Part shown: piece by piece, positions 1 through 5,189 of the stretch
How positions within the stretch are numbered: position 1 is the stretch's first letter
How the letters are laid out: the number at the start of each line of letters is the position of its first letter
Assembly (NCBI GenBank): GCA_903868295.1
Contig: CAIPUQ010000301.1
Span: 1 to 5,696 of the forward strand
Length of the DNA: 5,696 bases
Reading direction: 5' to 3'
Source of the DNA: an uncultured Roseiflexaceae bacterium
GTDB taxonomy: Bacteria > Chloroflexota > Chloroflexia > Chloroflexales > Roseiflexaceae
Program-made: the position numbers and the translations under genes
The notes under the pieces: generated by a model
Seen by the model: the letters and a program-made list of their open reading frames with translations, nothing else
Told to the model about the DNA's origin: nothing
The model's database searches: none

Positions 1-356
1 GGTGGTTTGCGTACACTGAAATTGGGCAGTTCACCCTTCTGCGTGGCTTCAGGGTCAACGAATACAATCTCGGTCGCGCCAACCAAAATAATGTCTTGGC
101 TGTTCAGACGCATCATATCTGAGATGACTTGGCCATTCACAAATGTCCCGTTGGTGCTCTTGAGGTCACGGACCAAGTACCCATGTGCATCGTGTTCGAG
201 TGTTGCATGCCGGCGCGACGCGAGCGGATGCGTAATAACGATGTCGTTTTGTTGGTCGCGCCCGATGGTAATGAGCTCGCGATGCCACTCGATTTGCACT
301 TCGCTGATTTCGGGATGGCGAATACGCAACATAGGTACGGGATTCGTATGTATCAC
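1..356 (-). CDS. FHA-domain protein (5' part; gene continues beyond the left edge)
   Basis: Encodes 118 codons of a protein that begins with a forkhead-associated (FHA) domain, a fold that binds phosphothreonine peptides in the cytoplasm. Translating the minus strand shows the FHA signature in order: IGR at residues 31-33, ND at 37-38, SRRH at 47-50, NGT at 69-71 and NG at 74-75, inside roughly residues 28-100. The R33, S47, R48, H50 and N69 region forms the phosphopeptide pocket in known FHA domains. I chose the GTG at 356 because GGAGG lies 5 nt upstream; an internal ATG at 332 is in frame but has no such site, and starting there would lose 8 residues. The gene is divergent from a Ser/Thr kinase, so a natural inference is that it reads that kinase's autophosphorylation or substrate phosphothreonines. 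After the FHA domain the visible tail is polar; the rest, possibly with other domains, lies outside the window. Confidence 0.9.
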   Translation of the reverse strand, partial: MIHTNPVPMLRIRHPEISEVQIEWHRELITIGRDQQNDIVITHPLASRRHATLEHDAHGYLVRDLKSTNGTFVNGQVISDMMRLNSQDIILVGATEIVFVDPEATQKGELPNFSVRKP

Positions 357-361
357 GTGTG

Positions 362-366
362 CCTCC
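362..366 (-). promoter_or_regulatory. Ribosome binding site of the FHA gene
   Basis: The minus strand reads GGAGG, followed by the 5-nt spacer CACAC and then GTG. This strong Shine-Dalgarno match decides the GTG start at 356 over the internal ATG at 332. Confidence 0.75.
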
Positions 367-370
367 AATC

Positions 371-405
371 ATGCAAAAAAAGTGCATATCGATGCGGAAT
401 GCATG
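371..405. promoter_or_regulatory. Cluster of TGCA half-sites in the divergent region (possible operator)
   Basis: ATGCA at 371-375 and TGCAT at 383-387 form an inverted repeat around an A-rich spacer. ATGCG at 392-396 and AATGCATG at 398-405 follow. The first two TGCA cores are 11 nt apart, about one helical turn. They lie in the FHA leader and just upstream of the kinase -35. A regulator site is possible, but such short words can recur by chance. Confidence 0.2.
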
Positions 406-432
406 TGTCATCAAATCGTCATATGTTACAAT
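405..432 (+). promoter_or_regulatory. Promoter for the kinase-Rsm22 operon
   Basis: The plus strand has TACAAT at 427-432 (5 of 6 to TATAAT), preceded by TGT, which makes an extended -10. GTGTCA at 405-410 (4 of 6 to TTGACA) sits 16 nt upstream as a possible -35. The predicted start near 439 leaves a leader of about 46 nt before the GTG at 485. Its -10 lies inside the transcribed leader of the opposing FHA promoter, and the reverse is also true. Confidence 0.5.
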
Positions 433-448
433 GACCGTAATTACGCCG

Positions 449-457
449 ATTATACCA
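449..457 (-). promoter_or_regulatory. Extended -10 promoter for the FHA gene
   Basis: On the minus strand the sequence is TGGTATAAT, a perfect sigma-70-type -10 hexamer with the TGn extension. No good -35 lies 16-18 nt upstream, which is tolerated by extended -10 promoters. Transcription would start near 442 and give a leader of about 85 nt before the GTG at 356. Assignment is by consensus only. Confidence 0.5.
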
Positions 458-472
458 CATCGTCGTCGAGTT

Positions 473-478
473 GAGGGG
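473..478 (+). promoter_or_regulatory. Ribosome binding site of the kinase gene
   Basis: GAGGGG lies 6 nt before the GTG at 485. The open frame extends upstream to about 359, but that stretch is promoter and leader with no matching site. This Shine-Dalgarno sequence therefore fixes the kinase start at GTG 485; a TTG immediately after it at 488 is the only close alternative. Confidence 0.7.
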
Positions 479-484
479 TGCACC

Positions 485-2158
485 GTGTTGAATCTCGTCG
501 GGCGACGCTTCGAACGCTACAAAATACATGCCGAGATCGGTCGTGGCGGTATGGCCCGGGTATATCGCGCCACCGACACCATTCTCGGCAGATCTGTTGC
601 ACTCAAAGTGCTATCCCCGCAACTTGCCAGCGATCCCGAGTTTTCGGCCCGATTTCGCCGCGAAGGCAAAATCGTTGCAGGTCTGCAACACCCGCACATC
701 GTGACCCTCTTCGACATCGGCGAATCCGAGGGAATTCAATACCTCGCTATGGAGTTCATCGATGGGCGGAGCATTTATGCCGTGATCCGCGAACGTGGTG
801 CGTTGCCCGGCGAAGTCGTTGCCATCCTGATCCGCGCAGTCGCTTTGGCACTCGATTATGCACACGCGCAGGGAGCGGTCCACCGCGATATCAAGCCCCA
901 AAACATCCTCATCGACCAGAACGGCCGCATTCTCCTCACCGACTTCGGGATTTCGGTATCGAGTAACGACGATGCAGGGCGCCTTACCAAAACGGGTCTG
1001 TTCATGGGCACACCCGAATACATGTCACCCGAGCAAGTCTCGGGGGAGGTCGTCGACCAGCGCACTGACCTATATTCGCTCGCTATCAGCGCATACGAAA
1101 TGTTCGCTGGCGAAGTTCCGTTTATTGGCAACACCCCCGAGCTCATCGTCGCGCACGCCCAAAAAACGCCGCCTGATTTACCCGTACAATCGCACGGCTT
1201 ACCGGTGGGACTCGTTGCAGTGCTCCACAAAGCACTCGCCAAAAATCCCGATGATCGCTTTGCTTCGTGTCTTGCCTTTTCGATAGCCATCGACGCTGCG
1301 TTCGCCGAATTACCGGCCAACACCACCGCTTCTTCGATGGTTGCCGGCATGGCGCGCTCACGCCACGAATCCCCACGTTCGACACGCACCATCGAATCGG
1401 ATGTCGACACCACCCGTGAACTCCATGCACCAGCTGCCCCATACCCTACCGGAGCAGCAACTGCCCCGCGCAAACGCAACGTGCTCGAAGGACGGAGCAA
1501 TGCTCCGGCTCGCCCGAATGCTACCGCTGCGGGATTCCCCCTGACGATTGTGGCACCCGTTGCATTTGGCGTCCTAGTTGCCGGATTTCTGCTGGTGCGA
1601 TCGCTCCTTGCCGGCCCCGATGCCCCAGTAGCGCTCACACCGAGTACGACAATTACTCCCACCAGCACGCAGACCGCCACCAGCACCCCAGTGGCGTCAC
1701 TCACACCAGAGCCCGTCATCGTCGTTCCCACCCCAGAGTCGGCCACTGCCGTGCCGACCACCAAACCAGTCCGTACCAAACAGCCAACCAAAATCCCAGC
1801 GACAGCCACTGCCGTCCCAGTAGTTCCCAGTCCTACAGCGATAGTCGCACCTACCGATGCCCCGACCATTACCCTGTTGCCGAGCAGTACTCCTACCACC
1901 ACTCCGACTGCTACGGTGACTGCAACCGAGACACAGACTGCCACACCAACCAGCAGTCCGAGTCCGACCACAACGGTCACAAAGACGGCAACCCGCACGC
2001 CTTCACGCACCAATACACCCACTACCGCTCCCGTGGTCGCCAGCGCCACACCGGTGCCGCCTACTGCTACCCCGATACCACCCACAACGGTGCCAGCTAC
2101 CGACACGCCGGTGCCACCAACCGATACCGCCGTGCCTGTGCCGACTGCCACCCCATGA
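485..2158 (+). CDS. Transmembrane Ser/Thr protein kinase, PknB type, with Pro/Thr-rich extracellular tail
   Basis: A 557-residue eukaryotic-like (Hanks-type) kinase that phosphorylates Ser/Thr on cytoplasmic proteins. All catalytic landmarks are intact: glycine loop GRGGMARVY at 19-27, Lys41 in VALKVL, helix-C Glu60, HRDIKPQN at 133-140, DFG at 153-155, SPE at 181-183, DLYSLA at 195-200 and the late Arg258. The activation loop carries T168-K-T170, which aligns in position with the paired autophosphorylated threonines of mycobacterial PknB. A flexible, partly basic linker covers about 275-350, and a single hydrophobic helix spans 351-371. Residues 372-557 form a Pro/Thr-rich tail, predicted to be outside the membrane. 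The PASTA sensor repeats of many PknB proteins are absent. The stop codon overlaps the next gene's ATG, suggesting one operon and translational coupling, and a divergent FHA gene is a plausible signalling partner. The kinase call is firm; the stimulus and substrates are unknown. Confidence 0.95.
   Translation: MLNLVGRRFERYKIHAEIGRGGMARVYRATDTILGRSVALKVLSPQLASDPEFSARFRREGKIVAGLQHPHIVTLFDIGESEGIQYLAMEFIDGRSIYAVIRERGALPGEVVAILIRAVALALDYAHAQGAVHRDIKPQNILIDQNGRILLTDFGISVSSNDDAGRLTKTGLFMGTPEYMSPEQVSGEVVDQRTDLYSLAISAYEMFAGEVPFIGNTPELIVAHAQKTPPDLPVQSHGLPVGLVAVLHKALAKNPDDRFASCLAFSIAIDAAFAELPANTTASSMVAGMARSRHESPRSTRTIESDVDTTRELHAPAAPYPTGAATAPRKRNVLEGRSNAPARPNATAAGFPLTIVAPVAFGVLVAGFLLVRSLLAGPDAPVALTPSTTITPTSTQTATSTPVASLTPEPVIVVPTPESATAVPTTKPVRTKQPTKIPATATAVPVVPSPTAIVAPTDAPTITLLPSSTPTTTPTATVTATETQTATPTSSPSPTTTVTKTATRTPSRTNTPTTAPVVASATPVPPTATPIPPTTVPATDTPVPPTDTAVPVPTATP
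1628..2155 (+). other. Low-complexity Pro/Thr-rich tail of the kinase
   Basis: Residues 382-557 consist almost only of Thr, Pro, Ala, Ser and Val. By hand count, residues 381-557 hold 56 Thr and 39 Pro in 177 positions. There are no aromatic residues and no Cys, His, Met or Gly. Short degenerate units such as TPTxTP and PVPPT recur, but not as exact tandem DNA repeats. Such regions are usually extended, unstructured stalks and can be O-glycosylated. This composition also removes stops from the antisense strand, creating a long spurious minus-strand frame. Confidence 0.8.
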
Positions 2159-3135
2159 TCGAGTTGCCGCCACGTCTCGCCGTGCGCTTGCGCGCGGAGC
2201 TGCATCGTACCCCGAGTAGTCAATGGGTCCCCAATGCACAGGCACTCAGCGAGCGGTACCGCGGTACGCGCGATGGCATGCCGCTTGTCCGAACGGCGCT
2301 CGATGCATTGTCGTACGCGGCGTTGTTGATGCCGGCGACCTATGCGCAGCTCGACGGTGCCTTCCGTGCTACCCGCGAGCGCATCCCTTCATTTACGCCC
2401 ACCTCACTACTCGATCTCGGGAGCGGCCCTGGAACGGCGGTGTGGGCTGTACTCAGCCGCTTTCCGTCGGTGCAACGCGCCACCACCGTCGAACGCGACG
2501 TGCACCTCGATGCGTTGGCACAGACCTTACACAGCGCCCATGATGTCCCGGTCCTGCAACTCCAACAGGATTTGACCACCACACAACGGTGGCCTGCCCA
2601 CGATTTGGTGGTCATCGGTCATGTGCTCAATGAACTAACGGTTAATCAGCGTGTCGACCTGATTGCCCGTGCATGGGCTGCCACGGCGCATACGCTCGTC
2701 ATCGTCGAGCCGGGTACCTCTGCATTCTTCCCCATGCTGACGACCATTCGCCAGACGCTGATTGATCTTGGTGCCCACGTCGTCGCACCCTGCACCCATT
2801 GCGGGACCTGCCCGATGGTCGACGGCTGGTGCCACTTCGCCACCAAAATCGCCCGCCCTGACTTTCAACGCCTCGCCCGTGGCGCAACGCTCCCCTACGA
2901 AGAGGCCAAGTATAGCTATATTGCCGTCAGCCGCATGCCCATCCCGTATGCGGGCGCCCGTGTGATGCACGACAGCACGACGCACAAAGGCTATATCACA
3001 CTCGAGCATTGTTCATCACGTGGCATTATGACAAGTGATGTCCCCAAACGACAACGCGAAGCATACCGCTTGGCGCGCGACGCACAATGGGGCAGCTGGC
3101 TTGCAGATGCGACCCTTTTTCCGTCCGAGTCTTGA
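2155..3135 (+). CDS. Rsm22/METTL17-family ribosomal small-subunit methyltransferase-like protein
   Basis: A 326-residue protein matching the Rsm22 family, a class I SAM-methyltransferase fold linked to small-ribosomal-subunit assembly; the mitochondrial member METTL17 binds a 4Fe-4S cluster. Visible signs are the N-terminal MPATYAQL segment at 59-66, SAM motif I LDLGSGPGT at 86-94, acidic E113 after strand 2, and VEPGT at 184-188. The cysteine motif is APCTHCGTCP at 211-220 with WCHF at 225-228. Further family-like segments are YSYIAVSR at 253-260, KGYITLEHC at 278-286 and a basic C-terminal YRLARDAQWG. Cys213, 219, 226 and 286 are the likely cluster ligands; Cys216 is an extra. The ATG overlaps the kinase stop as ATGA and has no visible Shine-Dalgarno sequence, so translation probably depends on ribosomes finishing the kinase. 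N-terminal residues LPPRLAVRLRAEL fit the family start. Whether it methylates rRNA or acts as an assembly factor is not shown. Confidence 0.88.
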   Translation: MIELPPRLAVRLRAELHRTPSSQWVPNAQALSERYRGTRDGMPLVRTALDALSYAALLMPATYAQLDGAFRATRERIPSFTPTSLLDLGSGPGTAVWAVLSRFPSVQRATTVERDVHLDALAQTLHSAHDVPVLQLQQDLTTTQRWPAHDLVVIGHVLNELTVNQRVDLIARAWAATAHTLVIVEPGTSAFFPMLTTIRQTLIDLGAHVVAPCTHCGTCPMVDGWCHFATKIARPDFQRLARGATLPYEEAKYSYIAVSRMPIPYAGARVMHDSTTHKGYITLEHCSSRGIMTSDVPKRQREAYRLARDAQWGSWLADATLFPSES

Positions 3136-3143
3136 GCAGGGTG

Positions 3144-3157
3144 AGTGCCGTTGCACT
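3144..3157. repeat. Short dyad AGTGC-CGTT-GCACT between the two operons
   Basis: Five-base-pair arms at 3144-3148 and 3153-3157 surround a 4-nt loop. There is no following T tract, so this is not a convincing intrinsic terminator. It overlaps the possible -35 at 3151-3156, so a small operator is an alternative. A dyad this short may be chance. Confidence 0.25.
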
Positions 3158-3179
3158 GCGTTGGACCTAATGCTAAGAT
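3151..3179 (+). promoter_or_regulatory. Possible promoter for the oxidoreductase operon
   Basis: TTGCAC at 3151-3156 (3 of 6 to consensus) and TAAGAT at 3174-3179 (4 of 6) are 17 nt apart. An overlapping GATAAT at 3177-3182 (5 of 6) lacks a partner -35. A start near 3186 would give a leader of about 22 nt. The match is weak, but the 72-nt gap after the Rsm22 gene and the change in function make a separate promoter reasonable. Confidence 0.33.
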
Positions 3180-3207
3180 AATGCGTCAGCCTATCAGCGA
3201 GGATTCT

Positions 3208-4308
3208 ATGAGCAGTACCGCAATCGGTATCATCGGGTGTGGCAATATCAGCAGCATCTACCTGCAAAATTGTCACCAGCGCTTCCGTGGCATTCACATT
3301 GCAGCCGTCGCCGACATCGACGTCGCCCGTGCACAGGCTCGTGCCGCCGAATTCGGCGTCGCCAAGGGCTGCTCGGTCGATGAGTTGCTTGCCGACCCGA
3401 ACATCAAAATCGTCATCAATTTGACGGTACCCGCCGCGCATGGTGAAGTCGCCCTCAAAGCCATCGCCGCCGGCAAATCGGTCTACAACGAAAAGCCGCT
3501 GGCAGTGACCCGCGCCGAAGCCCAGCAGATGCTCAGCATGGCCGAAGCAAAGGGCGTTCGTGTCGGTGGTGCGCCAGACACCTTCCTCGGTGCCGGCCTG
3601 CAAACCAGCCGCAAACTCATCGATGATGGATGGATCGGCAAGCCCATCGGTGCTACCGCGTTCATGCTCGGTCGCGGCCCCGAAGGCTGGCACCCAAATC
3701 CCTATTTCTTCTACCAGCCCGGTGCTGGTCCGATGTTCGACATGGGTCCGTATTACCTGACTGCGCTCACCACACTGCTCGGACCCGTCAACCGCGTCAG
3801 CGGTTCGGCCCAGGTTTCGTTTGCCGAACGCACCATCACCAACAATCTCAACTACGGCGACAAAATCCCCGTCAACACCCCCACGCATGTCGTCGGCGTG
3901 CTGGATTTTGCTGCAGGCGCAGTAGCCTCGATCATCACCAGCTTCGATGTCTGGCACAGCACATTGCCCTGGCTCGAAATCTACGGCAGCGAAGGCACGA
4001 TGCTCGTCCCTGACCCAAACAACTTCAGTGGCAGCATCAAAATCCGCCGCGGCGGCGATAGTGAATGGCGCGAAATGCCGCTGAGCCATTCGTTTGCCGA
4101 AAACAGCCGTGGACTCGGTGTCCTTGACATGGCCGTCGCCATCCAAGAGAACCGACCGCACCGCGCCTCGGGCAAACTCGCCTATCATGTGCTCGACATT
4201 ATGCATGCCATCCACGACGCCTCGCGTGAAGGGCGCCACATGCAGCTCACCAGTGGTGTCGAACGCCCCGCACCACTGCCCATGGGGATGGACAACAAAG
4301 GGTTCTAA
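3208..4308 (+). CDS. Gfo/Idh/MocA-family NAD(P)-dependent oxidoreductase
   Basis: A 366-residue two-domain dehydrogenase of the family that oxidises or reduces hydroxyl groups on sugars, inositols and related compounds using NAD(P). The N-terminal Rossmann domain shows GIIGCGNIS at 7-15 and an Asp36 after strand 2 (AVADID), which favours NAD over NADP. EKP at 95-97 supplies the family's conserved Lys96. The C-terminal half contains GPMFDMGPYYL at 174-184. The usual D-x-G-x-H-x-x-D active-site pattern reads D178, G180, Y182, T185, so the customary His is Tyr. I start at ATG 3208 because GAGG lies 5 nt upstream and the Rossmann strand begins right after it; the frame stays open to 3145 but those 21 residues look like leader. 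Length is normal for the family. It leads a run of three closely spaced genes, with the next start 22 nt after its stop. The substrate is unknown. Confidence 0.92.
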   Translation: MSSTAIGIIGCGNISSIYLQNCHQRFRGIHIAAVADIDVARAQARAAEFGVAKGCSVDELLADPNIKIVINLTVPAAHGEVALKAIAAGKSVYNEKPLAVTRAEAQQMLSMAEAKGVRVGGAPDTFLGAGLQTSRKLIDDGWIGKPIGATAFMLGRGPEGWHPNPYFFYQPGAGPMFDMGPYYLTALTTLLGPVNRVSGSAQVSFAERTITNNLNYGDKIPVNTPTHVVGVLDFAAGAVASIITSFDVWHSTLPWLEIYGSEGTMLVPDPNNFSGSIKIRRGGDSEWREMPLSHSFAENSRGLGVLDMAVAIQENRPHRASGKLAYHVLDIMHAIHDASREGRHMQLTSGVERPAPLPMGMDNKGF

Positions 4309-4330
4309 TCTGGCTTGATTGGAGTCTGCG

Positions 4331-5179
4331 ATGCTGCAGTACATCCACCACCTCACCATCAATGTGAGTGACCTCCCGCGTGCGATTGCACGCTACCGCG
4401 CATACGGACTGGTGTGTCAGCGACACACCAGTCACGACGCATGGTTGATTGCACCCAACGGCGCCATCCACCTCCAGGTCCCGCTCCAACCGACCGCGTA
4501 CCCACGCACCATTTTTGATCCGGGCATGAGCCACTGCTGCATCCAAACTCCGGATATCGAAGCGCTCCTCACGAGCGTCCAACGCACCGACGCGGTGCCG
4601 CGTTCGCACCCTGTAGACCTCGGTACCGGCCATCGGTATGTCTATCTCGATGATGCAGAAGGCGTTGTCACCGAGTGTGAAGGGGTGCCCTATGCGCCTA
4701 CGGCCACCGCGCCGTGGCTCGCCCATATTGCGCTGGCGAGTTTGGACATAGGGCGTCTTGCTGCATTTTATGCAGCGGTCACTGGCGGGACTGTCCGCAC
4801 CAGTCCACTGCTTGCAGACAACCAGGGCATCGACACGATTGCGCAGGTGCGGGGGATTCGTGCCCATGCAGCATGGGTGCGCGGCGCCAACGTGACCATC
4901 GAATGTTGGCAATTCAGCACACCGGAGCCAAAGCAGCTCCCCGCCCGTCAACCAACCGATCTGGGCTACACCGGGATGACGTTTTGTACACCCGACCGTG
5001 ATGCTGCGGTGGCACATCTGCGTGCCTGCGGCGCTCACACAGACGATGCGACGATCTGGTACGACCCTGATGGCAACCGATTCGATCTCATTCCCGAAAA
5101 CTCTCCGCTTGTCGCGGCCCTCGGACCACCAGCGGAGCAGCATATTGTGCAGCGTATCGAAGCGCTCTGGCGCCGCTGA
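4331..5179 (+). CDS. Two-domain VOC (glyoxalase/dioxygenase-fold) family protein
   Basis: A 282-residue protein made of two vicinal-oxygen-chelate domains, about 1-120 and 128-256, a fold used by metal-dependent glyoxalases, extradiol dioxygenases, isomerases and resistance proteins. Domain 1 opens with HHLTINVSDL and offers a plausible metal set: H7, Q49 (or H47), H68 in MSHCCIQTPD and E115 in VVTECEG. Domain 2 opens with AHIALASLD and has H132, E191 and D252 (DPDGNRFDL), but the position matching H68 is G215, so its metal site looks incomplete. The start is ATG 4331, with TTGGAG 6 nt upstream; an in-frame TTG at 4319 would overlap that site. It is 22 nt after the oxidoreductase gene and 10 nt before the SDR gene, so almost certainly in the same transcript. 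The codons for residues 26-35 contain a perfect inverted repeat. The reaction cannot be assigned. Confidence 0.87.
   Translation: MLQYIHHLTINVSDLPRAIARYRAYGLVCQRHTSHDAWLIAPNGAIHLQVPLQPTAYPRTIFDPGMSHCCIQTPDIEALLTSVQRTDAVPRSHPVDLGTGHRYVYLDDAEGVVTECEGVPYAPTATAPWLAHIALASLDIGRLAAFYAAVTGGTVRTSPLLADNQGIDTIAQVRGIRAHAAWVRGANVTIECWQFSTPEPKQLPARQPTDLGYTGMTFCTPDRDAAVAHLRACGAHTDDATIWYDPDGNRFDLIPENSPLVAALGPPAEQHIVQRIEALWRR
4407..4433. repeat. Perfect 12-bp inverted repeat (hairpin) inside the VOC gene
   Basis: GACTGGTGTGTC at 4407-4418 is followed by the 3-nt loop AGC, then its exact reverse complement GACACACCAGTC at 4422-4433. It lies in codons 26-35 of the VOC gene, about 76 nt after the start, and would fold as a stable hairpin in the mRNA. 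No T tract follows. The DNA could equally be a protein-binding palindrome. Confidence 0.85.
4760..4776. repeat. Second small hairpin inside the VOC gene
   Basis: GCTGCAT at 4760-4766, loop TTT, then ATGCAGC at 4770-4776. The arms are perfect over 7 bp and may extend by two G-U pairs in RNA. It lies in codons 144-149, at the start of the second VOC domain. A 7-bp stem can arise by chance. Confidence 0.5.
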
Positions 5180-5189
5180 GAGGACACAC

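Noticed and set aside
7..474. Plus-strand open frame of 155 codons over the FHA gene
   Set aside because: The minus strand encodes a convincing FHA domain here; the plus product is a low-quality Ser/Cys/Arg-rich sequence.
359..484. Upstream extension of the kinase frame to about 359
   Set aside because: The added 42 residues have no kinase-family character and cover the promoters and leader. GAGGGG points to GTG 485.
1493..1507. CGGAGC-AAT-GCTCCG hairpin in the kinase linker
   Set aside because: Short stem inside coding sequence, near chance expectation, no associated signal.
856..2223. 455-codon minus-strand open frame antisense to the kinase
   Set aside because: It is a shadow of the kinase's Pro/Thr/Ala codons, which give Gly/Val-rich antisense with no stops. 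The plus strand carries a full kinase with all motifs.
2256..2267. Perfect palindrome GTACCGCGGTAC in the Rsm22 gene
   Set aside because: A 12-bp palindrome (6-bp arms) is expected about once by chance in a window this size, and it sits in well-explained coding sequence.
3145..3207. Upstream extension of the Gfo/Idh/MocA frame by 21 residues
   Set aside because: No ribosome site precedes it, it covers the possible promoter, and the Rossmann strand starts naturally after the ATG at 3208.
3790..3805. AACCGC-GTCA-GCGGTT hairpin in the Gfo/Idh/MocA gene
   Set aside because: Six-base arms in GC-rich coding DNA are within chance expectation, and no T tract follows.
3016..4362. 448-codon minus-strand open frame antisense to the Gfo/Idh/MocA gene
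   Set aside because: The opposite strand has clear Rossmann and EKP motifs and a good start; the antisense product shows no recognisable domain.
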